From NCBI GenBank assembly GCA_964592725.1, contig CAZQFQ010000009.1, forward strand, positions 1-37,716: a stretch of 37,716 nucleotides of DNA, given 5' to 3'. The DNA is from PALSA-1336 sp964592725. Its GTDB lineage: Bacteria; Patescibacteriota; Doudnabacteria; UBA920. A program made the translations under genes and the position numbers. The notes under the pieces are model-generated. The model was not told the DNA's origin and ran no database searches. It saw nothing but the letters and a program-made list of their open reading frames with translations. Below, in pieces: positions 17,122-26,400 of the stretch. The first letter of the stretch is position 1. Every line of letters starts with the position of its first letter.

Positions 17122-18978
17122 ATGAAATTCAGATCTCTGCTTCAAGGTCTGCTATTTTCCACATTTTTTTGTCTTTTATTTTTTTTAGCTCCATTCGCGC
17201 GAGCGGCCACTCTGGCCGTTTCGCCCACCAGCGGCACGGTCTCGGTCGGCAACAACCTCACGGTTAGTATTATTTTAAACACGGCCGGGGTTGCCGTCGC
17301 CGGAGTGGATATTTATTCCTTACACTTTAACCCTGCCGTCCTTCAGGTTGTAAGCGCTACTACTACCGGTGTCCAAATAGCCGCCGGCACATTATTGCCT
17401 GTCACCGAGTATAATGCCGCGAATAACAGCACGGGCGTTATCCAATTTTCCCAAACATCTACGACCGCCACCAGCAGTAATTTTAACGGCACCGGCACCC
17501 TGGCTACCGTAACTTTTACCGCTATAGCTGCGGGGACTTCCAGCCTAACTTTTGATTTTACCGCCGGCAGTACTAACCAGTGCGATGTTGCCGTCCTTTA
17601 TTCCAATGCCTTGACCGCGGTGACCAACGGAAGTTACACAGTCGGGGATACTACCCCTCCTACGGCTCCGACCAACGTAACGGCCAGCTCTACTTCCAGC
17701 TCCGGCATAAACTTATCCTGGACAGCCTCTACCGATAATGTCGGCGTTACCGGATACCAAGTGTTCCGCTGCAGCGGCGCTTCCTGTACCCCTACGGTTC
17801 AGGTTGCCACAACGACCACCAACTCTTTTGCCGACAGCGGCCTGACTCCTTCCACCAGCTACAGTTACAACCTTAAGGCTTTTGATGCCGCCGGTAATTT
17901 GTCCGTCGTTTCAACCACGGCCACTGCCGTCACCGCGGCTCTTCCTGCTCCTGTAATTTCCGCAATTTTGGCCAGCGGGATTAGCCAAACCGGGGCCACG
18001 ATTACCTGGACAACTAATCTTACCAGCGACAGCCAGGTTGTTTACGGTTTGACCACGGCCTACGGTTCATCCTCAACTTTAAATTCTACTTTGGTTACCA
18101 GCCATAGTGTGTCGCTGTCCGGCTTGTCGCCCGGCACCGTTTATCATTACAGCGTTTACAGCCGCAGCGGCGCGGGTGTTTTGTCCACCTCGGCCGACAG
18201 CACTTTTACCACGCAGTCCGCGCCGGATACCACGGCTCCCAATGTCTCCATTACATCTCCCACCGCGGGAACATACTCCGGCACCATCACCCTAAGTGCC
18301 ACAGCTTCCGATCCTGTGGTTGCCGGCCAGGTGACTTCGGGCCTGTTTTCCGTCACAATATTGGTTGACGGTACGGTCGTTGCAAGTTCTACTTCCGCTA
18401 CCGTTTCGGCCAGCTTGGATACCACAACCCTAACAAACGCCACCCATACCATTACGGCCACGGCAAAAGATAACGCCGGCAATGTCGGCAACGCTTCGGC
18501 AATTACAATTACGGTGTACAACCTCGGCAACGCCACGCGGTATCCCAGAAAAATTACGCTTTCAGGTTTGGAAGACCTTTCTTCCGTTCCGGCCAATACA
18601 CAGGTTATCGCTTACGTGCTTTCGGGGAGTACTGTTTTGGAGACCCAAAACCTAAGCCCGGATGCCTCGTCCGACTATACCGTAACCTTTTTGTCAACCG
18701 ACCCGCAAACCGTTAATATTCGTGTTAAAGTCAATGGCTACCTTTCCCAACTGCTTACTTCTTTAGACACTACGGTCAACAGCGCCACAGTCATATCCGT
18801 ACCCACGCTTTCGGCCGGCGATTTTAACAACGACAACACGGTTAACTCCCTGGATTATTCTTTAATGAATACTCACTGGTTGCAGAACTATCCGACCGCC
18901 GATATTAATGCCGATGGTATTGTCAACTCCCTGGATTTCGCGGTTTTGGAAAACAACTTTAATAAGAGCGGACAGTAA
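17122..18978 (+). CDS. Exported cohesin + FN3 + X-dockerin adaptor protein
   Basis: 618 residues. Signal peptide 1-28 (LLFSTFFCLLFFLAPFARA). A cohesin domain (about 29-172) starts TLAVSPTSGTVSVGNNLTVSI, with DIYSLHFNPAVLQVV, GTLATVTFTAIAAGTSSLTFDF and a final NGSYTV strand. Two fibronectin-III domains follow (180-272 and 275-365), then an Ig-like domain (~368-468), an X-type beta module (~470-562: YPRKITLSGLEDLSSVPA...VNIRVKVNGYLSQLLTSLDT) and a C-terminal type I dockerin (564-618). The dockerin has two calcium loops, DFNNDNTVNSLD and DINADGIVNSLD, with calcium ligands at the canonical positions and the same S-L pair at positions 10-11. Carrying both a cohesin and a dockerin on one chain fits an adaptor scaffoldin. 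The next cohesin gene follows 63 bases later and may be co-transcribed. Confidence 0.85.
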   Translation: MKFRSLLQGLLFSTFFCLLFFLAPFARAATLAVSPTSGTVSVGNNLTVSIILNTAGVAVAGVDIYSLHFNPAVLQVVSATTTGVQIAAGTLLPVTEYNAANNSTGVIQFSQTSTTATSSNFNGTGTLATVTFTAIAAGTSSLTFDFTAGSTNQCDVAVLYSNALTAVTNGSYTVGDTTPPTAPTNVTASSTSSSGINLSWTASTDNVGVTGYQVFRCSGASCTPTVQVATTTTNSFADSGLTPSTSYSYNLKAFDAAGNLSVVSTTATAVTAALPAPVISAILASGISQTGATITWTTNLTSDSQVVYGLTTAYGSSSTLNSTLVTSHSVSLSGLSPGTVYHYSVYSRSGAGVLSTSADSTFTTQSAPDTTAPNVSITSPTAGTYSGTITLSATASDPVVAGQVTSGLFSVTILVDGTVVASSTSATVSASLDTTTLTNATHTITATAKDNAGNVGNASAITITVYNLGNATRYPRKITLSGLEDLSSVPANTQVIAYVLSGSTVLETQNLSPDASSDYTVTFLSTDPQTVNIRVKVNGYLSQLLTSLDTTVNSATVISVPTLSAGDFNNDNTVNSLDYSLMNTHWLQNYPTADINADGIVNSLDFAVLENNFNKSGQ

Positions 18979-19041
18979 AAATTAACCTTTAAAACATAAT
19001 TAATTAGGGTTAAAACCCGCTATTAAAAAGACATAAAAAAC

Positions 19042-20226
19042 ATGAAAATACTTTACAAAATTCTTGGTTTTACCGGCGCGTTGGCCGGATTGATGCTTGC
19101 CTTTGCGGCTACCGCGTCGGCGGCAACCCTGGCTGTTTCGCCCTCCTCCCAAACATTAAACGTGGGGGATACGCTTACGGTACAAATACTCCTGGATACC
19201 CAGGGACAGCCCATAGACGGTTTGGATGTTAATGCTTTAAATTACAATCCTTATTTTTTGCAAATCGAGGATGCCGATGCTTCCACGGATGGCACCCAAA
19301 TCCAGCCCGGCAATTTAATGGCTAATACCTTGGCTAATTCGGTTGACACCGTCAACGGTAAAATCCTGTTTTCCCAGGTGACCACGCCAGGCAGTACTTA
19401 TACCGGAAGCGGTGTTCTGGCCACGGTAACCTTTAAAGCTTTAGTTGCCGGTACGGCCAAACTGACTTTTGATTTTGTCCCCGGTTCAACCACAAATAGT
19501 GACGTAGCCAGCGCGGGAAATAATATTTTGACCGCCGTAACCAACGGGCAATACACCATTAATAATGTGGCCACGTCCGTAAGCGGTAATTCCGGCGGCG
19601 GCGGTAATTCCGGCAGCAACGGTTTGGGCGGTTTAGACGTTCCTGGCGCCGGCTCAGGTTCAGGCTCAGCCCTTCGCCTTATCGATAATAACGGCACCTA
19701 TTATCTTGTTATTAATAACGTGTTGCACGGCATTACCAATCCCGGTATGCTTTACACTTACGGCTTTACTTTTGCCATGGGCAAACCGGCAACATCGGCC
19801 GATATGGCGCTTGAGCAAGGCTCTTTGCTGACTCCTCAGGATGGCGCGTTGGTTAAAAGCCAGCAAGACCCGACGGTTTATTTAATTTCCGGACAACAGC
19901 GCTATGGTTTTGTATCAGCAAAAGTTTTTACCGCTTTAGGTTTTAAGTTTTCTTCCGTGCTTGTGGTAACTAACCCCGAACTCCAGGCTTTGCCAAGGGC
20001 GGCTAACCTTAGCAGCGGCACCGCCCAGCATTTGCCTGGTTTGGATATCAAGGAAAACGGAACCGTTTACTGGGTCGGGTCGGACAATATGCTCCACGGC
20101 TACCCCTCTTTGGATGTTTATAACTCCTGGCATCTGCCAAACGACTTTTCCAGGGTCGTACCGGCCAACGCCGCGGACATGGCTCTGCCTATGGGGGATT
20201 TAGTGAGTGCCAGGGTCCTACAGTAG
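19042..20226 (+). CDS. Exported cohesin protein with C-terminal YLI-type repeats
   Basis: 394 residues. Signal peptide 1-27 (ALAGLMLAFAATASA). A cohesin domain (28-173) is closely parallel to the one in the previous gene: TLAVSPSSQTLNVGDTLTVQI, LDVNALNYNPYFLQI, GVLATVTFKALVAGTAKLTFDF and NGQYTI. A Gly/Ser linker follows (about 178-210, GGGGNSGSNGLGG). The last ~185 residues contain three similar units built on YYLVINNVLHGI, VYLISGQQRYGF and VYWVGSDNMLHGY, a repeat seen in many CPR surface proteins and plausibly a cell-envelope attachment domain (inference). There is no sortase motif or anchor helix. It is the best candidate for the base that receives a dockerin. Confidence 0.8.
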   Translation: MKILYKILGFTGALAGLMLAFAATASAATLAVSPSSQTLNVGDTLTVQILLDTQGQPIDGLDVNALNYNPYFLQIEDADASTDGTQIQPGNLMANTLANSVDTVNGKILFSQVTTPGSTYTGSGVLATVTFKALVAGTAKLTFDFVPGSTTNSDVASAGNNILTAVTNGQYTINNVATSVSGNSGGGGNSGSNGLGGLDVPGAGSGSGSALRLIDNNGTYYLVINNVLHGITNPGMLYTYGFTFAMGKPATSADMALEQGSLLTPQDGALVKSQQDPTVYLISGQQRYGFVSAKVFTALGFKFSSVLVVTNPELQALPRAANLSSGTAQHLPGLDIKENGTVYWVGSDNMLHGYPSLDVYNSWHLPNDFSRVVPANAADMALPMGDLVSARVLQ

Positions 20227-20266
20227 GAATGGGCTTTTGAAAGGAACAGCCATTTGTTTTCTGGTG

Positions 20267-20357
20267 AACCTGTTGTTAAGGTTTGTTTATTAGCGACGTA
20301 GTACGAGTGAAAGTTATCTCCAGATAACTTTCCGAGCCGAGGAAGCTAACACAGGTT
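20267..20357. repeat. Inverted-repeat element with inner perfect palindrome
   Basis: The ends AACCTGTTGTTAAG (20267) and GCTAACACAGGTT (ending 20357) are imperfect inverted repeats. In the centre AAAGTTATCT-CC-AGATAACTTT (20310-20331) is a perfect 10-base palindrome. No ORF inside. It may be a small non-autonomous element or a structured RNA. The whole 20227-20629 stretch has no gene; it holds this element, two REPs and a promoter. Confidence 0.5.
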
Positions 20358-20365
20358 CAATACCT

Positions 20366-20428
20366 CGCAGCTCTGCTGCGAAATGCAGATGGCTCCTTGG
20401 GTTAATACCCCGGAGCTCTGCTCCGGGG
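20366..20428. repeat. Two REP hairpins of the TCT-loop type
   Basis: CGCAGC-TCT-GCTGCG (20366-20380) and CCCCGGAGC-TCT-GCTCCGGGG (20408-20428). The second is followed by AACCTTTATTA, the same flank as the hairpin at 16881-16901, so these are members of one family. Confidence 0.8.
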
Positions 20429-20567
20429 AACCTTTATTAAAAAGGATAAAAAGTGAATGATTGTTAAGCCAGTTTTTTGTTTTGGATATAATGTTGCATG
20501 AATTGTATATATTATTGGTGGTCAAACGATATTAATTACGCAAAACATGGAAGGTGATTGTAAGGAC

Positions 20568-20596
20568 TGGACAAAAAGTTAACTTTATGATATACT
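20568..20596 (+). promoter_or_regulatory. Promoter of the small dockerin gene
   Basis: -35 TGGACA (20568-20573), spacer 17, -10 TATACT (20591-20596) preceded by TGA (extended -10). The leader to the ATG at 20630 is short, under 30 bases, with no SD. Confidence 0.7.
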
Positions 20597-20629
20597 ATAT
20601 CGAAGGGCTATATCATTAATCGTAAATAT

Positions 20630-20953
20630 ATGAAATTTAACAAACGAATGGGCATTTTATTGTGCGGCATAGTTATGGTTTCAAGCCTGCTGGCTTTGCC
20701 CAAATTTAGCCAAGCCCTGACCATGCAGGAATTGCAGAGCCAATCCAATGAAGCCTCGCAACAGCCCAGAGTTTTGGGAGCTATGACGCCTTCTCCGGAC
20801 ATTAACGGCGATGGCGTCGTAAACTCAATTGATTATGCAATTTGTATAAATCATATTGGGCAAAACTATGCACCTGCAGAGTTTGACGGTCAAAGCGTTG
20901 TTGACCAAAATGATTGCTCTAGTCTGATATCTTGGTGGTTTGCAACCCGCTAA
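20630..20953 (+). CDS. Small exported dockerin-only protein
   Basis: 107 residues. Signal peptide about 1-29 (MGILLCGIVMVSSLLALPKFSQA), a short Gln/Ser-rich linker, then a dockerin from about residue 55. The first calcium loop, DINGDGVVNSID, is canonical with S-I at positions 10-11. The second, EFDGQSVVDQND, keeps acidic ligands at 1, 3, 9 and 12 but is degenerate. Two Cys (in AICINH and NDCSSL) could form a disulphide. There is no other domain, so it may cap or compete for the cohesins of the neighbouring proteins, or be a truncated dockerin protein. It has its own promoter. A MITE-like element lies seven bases after the stop codon. Confidence 0.75.
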   Translation: MKFNKRMGILLCGIVMVSSLLALPKFSQALTMQELQSQSNEASQQPRVLGAMTPSPDINGDGVVNSIDYAICINHIGQNYAPAEFDGQSVVDQNDCSSLISWWFATR

Positions 20954-20960
20954 CTTCTTA

Positions 20961-21122
20961 GAACCTATCTCAAAATTAGCTTTTGAGGAGAAATTGCGGA
21001 ATTTTGAGCGGATTGGCTCTTAACAAATTTTGACGTTTAGCCGGAGCTAAGCGGAAAAATTTTTAAGGCCAAGACGCCAAAATTACACAATTTATACCAA
21101 AATGGAATTTTGAGATAGGTTC
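20961..21122. mobile_element. MITE-like element with 17-base terminal inverted repeats
   Basis: 162 bases bounded by GAACCTATCTCAAAATT (20961-20977) and its exact complement (21106-21122), flanked on both sides by TA (20959-20960 and 21123-21124), consistent with a TA target duplication as made by IS630/Tc1-type or some IS5-type transposases. No coding capacity. It separates the small dockerin gene from the terminator. Confidence 0.75.
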
Positions 21123-21131
21123 TAATTGGGT

Positions 21132-21163
21132 TAAAAAATCCCCCGCCCAGGCGGGGAATTTTT
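21132..21163. terminator. Bidirectional terminator
   Basis: CCCCGCC (21141-21147), loop CA, GGCGGGG (21150-21156), with an A-run before and a T-run after. It lies between the plus-strand dockerin gene and the minus-strand PaaX-like gene and can serve both. Confidence 0.8.
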
Positions 21164-21167
21164 GTTG

Positions 21168-21656
21168 CTATTGGAAAAGTTTTTCCAAGTCTTCGGTAAG
21201 GTTTATGTCCTTGGTTTTAATCAGCCTGACAAAGAATTTTTTTGCCAGCTCGTCAAATTCGGCCTCAATTTCCTCGTCCAGTTTATAGGGTGAAATCCAA
21301 ATGCTGTTTTGCCATTTTTTAAAATGCAGAGCCTTTAGTTTGGCGCGCAAAACTACGCGCACATACTTTTGTTTTTCCGGAATATCAAAAATCACCAGTT
21401 TCCAGACGCCGTCTTTTTGCGGCAGGTTGCGCTCGAGAATCTTTTTTCCCTCGGGAGTCAGCGTTAAAAAAACTCCTTTTTTTGAGGCTTGCTTAGTTGT
21501 CAGTTCCAGCCCGCACAGCCTAAACGCCGTGTTATAAATTTCTTTGTAAGCTTTGGTCGGATGGTATTTTGTCCGGAGCTCCTCCAGGGAAATTCCCGGA
21601 TGGTCGGCCGTTTCCGAAAGCATCGCTAAAGTTAGAGGGGTAAATATGCGGGCCAT
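21168..21656 (-). CDS. PaaX-like protein with winged helix and Cas2-like domain
   Basis: 162 residues from the ATG at 21656 (MARIFTPLTLAMLSE). A longer frame from an ATG at 21692 only adds MFRVKFRVIQRF, which translates a family C palindrome. The N-terminal part (to about residue 88) is a winged-helix-like region with ISLEELRTKYH and KKGVFLTLTPEGKKILER. The C-terminal part, WKLVIFDIPEKQKYVRVVLRAKLKALHFKKWQNSIWISPY, is the ferredoxin-like Cas2-type domain known from the PaaX_M family. Such proteins are common in CPR genomes without any CRISPR array. Probable DNA-binding regulator; nuclease activity is not shown. A 243-base part is duplicated at 16601-16843. Confidence 0.8.
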   Translation of the reverse strand: MARIFTPLTLAMLSETADHPGISLEELRTKYHPTKAYKEIYNTAFRLCGLELTTKQASKKGVFLTLTPEGKKILERNLPQKDGVWKLVIFDIPEKQKYVRVVLRAKLKALHFKKWQNSIWISPYKLDEEIEAEFDELAKKFFVRLIKTKDINLTEDLEKLFQ

Positions 21657-21668
21657 AAATCGCTGAAT

Positions 21669-21761
21669 GACGCGGAACTTAACGCGGAACAACGCGGAAA
21701 GTATGCGTCAATTTATTTTTCTGCGTACTTCCGCGTTAGGTTCCGCGAGTTTCCGCGTTCC
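21669..21761. repeat. Family C palindrome (ACGCGGAA units)
   Basis: Left arm with CGCGGAA at three positions 12 and 10 bases apart (21669-21708); right arm with TTCCGCG at the same kind of spacing (21722-21761); loop about 13 bases. It lies directly upstream of the PaaX-like start codon. Confidence 0.8.
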
Positions 21762-21885
21762 TATCATTATACATCAAACTTTTAATTTTGTACGGGCAAT
21801 TTGGGGATAATTCTTTGGGTTTAAATTGCCACTTGTTTACGAGCTTTTTTATCCACAAATTTTATTACTGGGTTGTTAATAAATC

Positions 21886-21894
21886 TGTTATACT
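21886..21894 (+). promoter_or_regulatory. Extended -10 promoter element
   Basis: TGT followed by TATACT (21889-21894), 33 bases before the GTG start at 21928. No good -35 was found at the expected distance. Confidence 0.45.
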
Positions 21895-21927
21895 AAAAGG
21901 GAAGAATTGTCCTAAAAGAAAGAAAAA

Positions 21928-22485
21928 GTGAAAAGAATTTGGGAAATAATAACATTTTTTATAATTGTCTCATTGGTTTTGCCGGTGGGTGTTTTTGCGG
22001 CCCCGATAACCGGTCCAAGCCGGGCTTCGGCGCCCGTTGCTGTAACTCCGCAGATTGTTAAAGTGGTCGCGGCCATCCCGAGGCAAACTGTATTGCCCCA
22101 ATCATCCGCGGTTTCCGCCTGTTCCTCTGCCGCCTCAGTCTCCGAAGGTTTGGTGCAAAATTTTGGCGCCGTTAATTTAAATCAGCCGGCTTCTTGCTTT
22201 AAATTGGTGCCGGCCTCAAAGTTCGCGGCGCTTCCCGCTTTGGCCGTGGTATCAATGCGTCAGGCGGCCGTGGTGGTTTTGCAAAACCAAAACCGAATCA
22301 GCAAATCGCCTCTGCTTGCGCCGGAGCCCCAAACCCGGGATATGGCTCTGCCGGTGTTAGTTTTTGCCGCCTCGGCTCTGGTGGTCTTTGAAGAAAAAAA
22401 ATCCGTTCAAAAAGCGGCCGTTCGATTATCGGAATATTTTATTCAAAGTTTAACCCTTCATCAGTTGGGTATTTTAAGATGTTGA
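21928..22485 (+). CDS. Small secreted or membrane-anchored protein of unknown function
   Basis: 185 residues from a GTG start at 21928, with a weak purine stretch (AAAGAAAGAAAAA) before it. Residues 1-25 are a signal peptide (IITFFIIVSLVLPVGVFAAP). The mature part is Ala/Val/Pro/Gln-rich with two Cys clusters (SAVSACSSAASV and NQPASCFKLVP). A hydrophobic stretch near residues 142-153 (MALPVLVFAASALVVF) is short for a membrane helix but could be one. No family recognised. It has its own extended -10 promoter, and a family D palindrome follows the stop codon. Confidence 0.6.
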   Translation: MKRIWEIITFFIIVSLVLPVGVFAAPITGPSRASAPVAVTPQIVKVVAAIPRQTVLPQSSAVSACSSAASVSEGLVQNFGAVNLNQPASCFKLVPASKFAALPALAVVSMRQAAVVVLQNQNRISKSPLLAPEPQTRDMALPVLVFAASALVVFEEKKSVQKAAVRLSEYFIQSLTLHQLGILRC

Positions 22486-22492
22486 TTGAAGT

Positions 22493-22594
22493 CGCTGAAC
22501 TGACGCTGATTTGGAACACCAGCGCCGATTAGACGCTGAAACCTCAATGATGGTTCAGCGGAATATCAGCGTGCCAATCAGCGATTAATCAGCG
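22493..22594. repeat. Family D palindrome (CGCTGAT units)
   Basis: Left units CGCTGAA (22493), CGCTGAT (22504), CGCCGAT (22523) and CGCTGAA (22534); right units TTCAGCG (22554), ATCAGCG (22565, 22577, 22588). The period is about 11 bases. It begins 8 bases after the stop of the upstream gene. A related fragment CATCAGCGATTAAT lies near 30854. Confidence 0.8.
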
Positions 22595-22668
22595 CGCCGT
22601 ATATATAAAACAACAATCTTAAACTATCATAAAAAATTTAACTTACAAATAATTTAAATTATAATCAT

Positions 22669-23247
22669 ATGTCAGATGAAATAAGAGTCAACAGGCCGCA
22701 AATGCAACCACAGCCCGCGGTCAGGCCGGAGCCGGTAATGGGCCAGGCGGAGCCAAAATCCGGATCTTCCAAAACGCCGTGGATAATTTTGGGATTAATT
22801 GTGCTGGTTTTGATTATCGGAGCTTTAATGTTCCGGGGTCAGTTGTTCGGCAAGACGGCGGCAGGCGGTTCCACCGGCCCGATGATAGGCGGAACCCCCG
22901 CGTCCGGTGTGTCCGATTATCAGGCGGTATTCTTAACCAACGGCCAGGTGTATTTCGGCAAACTGACCAATCCCGACGGCGACTACGTAACTTTAACGGA
23001 TATTTACTATTTGCAAGTCGGGCCCCAGCAGGGCAGCGCGACTTCACCGACCAGCGCTTCGTCAACCGCCCAGCAACAAATTTCTTTGGTCAAGCTTGGC
23101 AATGAATTGCACGGCCCGGTGGATGAAATGCATATTTCCCGCGCGCAAATTTTGTTCTATGAGCAATTAAAGACCGACGGCCAGGTGGTCAAAGCCATTA
23201 CGCAGGATAAAGCCAGCGCGGCCGCTCCGGCAGCCCCTGCTAAATAG
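22669..23247 (+). CDS. Single-pass membrane protein, conserved CPR type
   Basis: 192 residues. The N-terminal ~35 residues are a Pro/Gln-rich cytoplasmic part. One membrane helix, WIILGLIVLVLIIGALMF (about 38-55), is followed by an outside domain with YQAVFLTNGQVYFGKLTNPD and YVTLTDIYYLQVG (about 84-122). That pattern recurs in CPR hypothetical proteins. A Ser/Thr/Gln loop, an SLVKLGNELHGPVDEMHI strand, a FYEQLKTDGQVVKAI helix and an Ala/Pro tail complete it. No known activity. Monocistronic, with a terminator at 23302-23330. No SD precedes the ATG. Confidence 0.75.
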   Translation: MSDEIRVNRPQMQPQPAVRPEPVMGQAEPKSGSSKTPWIILGLIVLVLIIGALMFRGQLFGKTAAGGSTGPMIGGTPASGVSDYQAVFLTNGQVYFGKLTNPDGDYVTLTDIYYLQVGPQQGSATSPTSASSTAQQQISLVKLGNELHGPVDEMHISRAQILFYEQLKTDGQVVKAITQDKASAAAPAAPAK

Positions 23248-23301
23248 ATCAATTTGGATTAAAAAGGGCAGATACTGGCAAAATTGGATTGATTTATAGA
23301 T

Positions 23302-23334
23302 AAACCCCTGGCATCGATTGCCGGGGGTTTTAGT
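23302..23334 (+). terminator. Rho-independent terminator
   Basis: AAACCCCTGGCA (23302-23313), loop TCGAT, TGCCGGGGGTTT (23319-23330) pair along 12 positions with one G-T pair, then TTAG. The U-tract is short. Confidence 0.7.
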
Positions 23335-23367
23335 TGTGTATAAAAATTTCATGCGTTCCCCCACACA

Positions 23368-23376
23368 TGGTATAAT
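23368..23376 (+). promoter_or_regulatory. Extended -10 promoter of the LamG/beta-helix dockerin gene
   Basis: TGG followed by TATAAT (23371-23376), about 120 bases upstream of the start at 23498. No convincing -35 was seen. Confidence 0.5.
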
Positions 23377-23497
23377 TATTTTAAATAAAGCGGGAGAGTT
23401 TTTTGTAGTCCGGTTTTCGCATAAAATTGGCACAAAAAAATAAATTGGCTTTAAAAATCTTACTAAGCGTAGTTTTAAAGATGAAACCCAAAATTTT

Positions 23498-26400
23498 ATG
23501 AGACCTGCCATATTCGTAAGATCAAGTTTGTTAATAATCCTGTGTTTGGCAATCATTTTGTCAGTCATGGGGTTAATCTCCCTTTCGCAACACGGCCGGG
23601 TTTTGGCCACGTCCGCGGCTCCCGTAAACGGCCTGGTCGGGTATTGGGCTTTGGATGACGGCAGTGGTACCACGGCTGTTGACAGTTCAGGCAACGGGAA
23701 TAATGCCACTTTGGTGAATAGTCCGACGTGGACTGCGGGCCAGGTCAACGGCGCTTTGCAGTTTAACGGGAGTAACAGCTATGCCAGCGTTCCCGCGAAC
23801 GGCGGCCTCAACGTTTCAGGACAGTTTAGCATTACTATGTGGGTAAAAGATCTCAGTAATAATCAATCCTTGGAGCAGATTTTTGGCCGGGATGATTATT
23901 CGGGGAGACTGCTTTTCGGCGGGTGGGGTGAAATTAAGGCAGAATTCGGCGACGAATTTGATACCCCCTTATACGTTTTACCCACCGGCTCCTGGCACCA
24001 CGTAGCCTATGTCGCTGGCAGTTCCGGCGAAACGCTTTACGTTGACGGCGCGGTGGTTGCCTCGGATACGTTTACCGGCGCCACGTTTGTAAACAGCAAT
24101 CCGATATTTATGGGCGACAGTATCAGCAATGCTTATCCTTTTAACGGCTCTCTTGATGAAGTCCGCGTTTATAACCGCGCTTTGTCGGCTTCCGAGGTTT
24201 TGGCGGTTATGAATGATCCGGGACTACCCGGAGGTTCTTCCGGCTCCGCTCCCGCCATTTTTTCCTTCTCCGCTTCTCCCGGTTCCATAACTTCCGGCCA
24301 GTCCTCCATTTTGTCGTGGACAACCTCCGGCGCCGCATCATTATCAATCAATAACGGCGTGGGTACGGTAGCCGGCAGTTCAGTTAGTGTTTCTCCTACC
24401 GTAACTACTACTTACACTTTAACCGCCGCCAACAGTTACGGCTCCGTTACCTCCAATACAACAGTCACAGTGAGTAGCGGAAGCGGAAGCGATACCACCC
24501 CTCCGTCCGTGCCCACTAACCTTACGGCTTCCGGGATTTCCGTCTCCCAAATAAATCTATCGTGGACGGCCTCAACCGACAACGTTGGGGTAACCGGCTA
24601 CAAAATATATAGAGGGGGAGTCCAGGTAGGCACATCGGCCGTCAACTCTTACTCCGATACCGGCCTGTCCGCCTCCACCGGCTATACCTACACCGTTTCC
24701 GCGTATGATGCCGCGGGCAATAACAGCGCCCAGTCTTCATCCGCTTCGGCCGCTACGCAAAGTCCTTCATCAGGTTCAGGCGAAGTGGGGCCTTTTTTGG
24801 GCATCGGCTGCACCACAGCATATCACATTGATAAAGACTGCGACGGCTACGGCGTTGGAACCGATCCCAATGACCCTCATCCCTTAAAAGGCCCCGATGC
24901 CGATGACAATGACCCCACGGTTAACACGGCGGCCTCTATGATTGCCAAATACGGCACCTTGCAGAATTTCCTTTCTACGGCTAAGGGCTATAATCCAAAC
25001 AATATTATTTATCTTTCCACAACCGGGAATGATTCAACTTGCGCGGCCAACAACGCCGCCCTGCCCTGCGCTACCTTTACTGTTGCCGAATCTAAAGTTT
25101 CCGCGGGTGACGCTATTGTATTGCGCGGCGGGATTTTTAAAGAAAACAATAACTACTATATTCCCAATTCCGGCGGTACTTCGGCGGCGAGTCCCGACAT
25201 TATTATGAGCTACCCGGGCGAGTTGGCGATTTTGGATCACGGGAGCGCGGGCTGGTACGGGATTGACGGCGGCCCTATTAACTACACGATTTTTGACGGG
25301 TTAAAGCTCCAAAATACGCCTGATGTCGGAGATGGAATTGGGATTGACTTAAGCGCCGGTGCAGTTGAAACCGGGATTATAATACGCAATACGGAGGTTC
25401 GCGATTACTACCGCGGCATTTGGATTATAGCGGGACTCAAAAATCTGCTGATTGAAAACGATGCGGTTCACGATGATAATCCAAATTCAGAGCATAATAT
25501 TTATCTCGGGCAGAACGGCGGCAGCGGAGGGGATGCAGTCAATGTAATCGTGCGCAATAACCTTCTCTACAATGCTTCCTGGGACAACTTCCACTTTAAC
25601 GGCCTCTGCGACGGTTGTACCTTGGCCGGCAACATTATGTATTCGGCTAATTTAACACAAGGCGGAGGCTCTGCCAATATCGCCTTACAGCAGGGCTGGA
25701 ACCACGGTTTTATTCAAAACAACGTAGTGTTTAACTCCAGCGCCTGGGGATTGACATTTAACGATTACGACGACCCCCAGCCGGCCATTAAGCCTTACAA
25801 TCAGAACTACAACATTATCAGCAACAACACTTTTATCCATACGGGACGGGATGCCAGCGGCCAGGATTTAAGTGCAAGCGGTTTTGCCCCGATTGCCATC
25901 ATTAACAATTCCGTCCAGACTTCGCCGGCATTGGATCTCGGCCATAATACCTATGACAACAATATTATTGTGGAAATGGCCGCGGGAGGCGGTTCATATG
26001 ACGCGCTGGTGCATTATCAAAAAAATCAGGCCGGCGACCCTAACTGGCTCGCGACAGATGCCTGGCAAAACAATATTTTGTATGCCAGCAACGGAGCCGC
26101 GCCGCTCGCTTTTGGTGTCGGGAGCCAGCCTCCCGCGCAAACATGGGCTTACTTTAGTTCTAACGCCGGGACGTTTACCAATAATTCGCAGGTAAATCCC
26201 AATCTGGTTGCGTCAAATCCGGCATGGTTTAACGCTCCACAAAATTGGGACCTTCATCTGCAAGCCGGTTCTCCTGCCATTTCAGCCGGTACGGCCGTAA
26301 ACGCTCCGGCAACGGATATTACCGGAGCCACCCGCGCCAACCCTCCGAGTATAGGCGCCTACGAATACACAGGAAGCAGTAGCGGTGGCACCGACACCAC

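Noticed and set aside
24800..26380. Calling the beta-helix domain a pectate lyase
   Set aside because: The fold pattern is clear, but I could not identify the Asp/Lys/Arg catalytic set of a known lyase family, so only a beta-helix is claimed.
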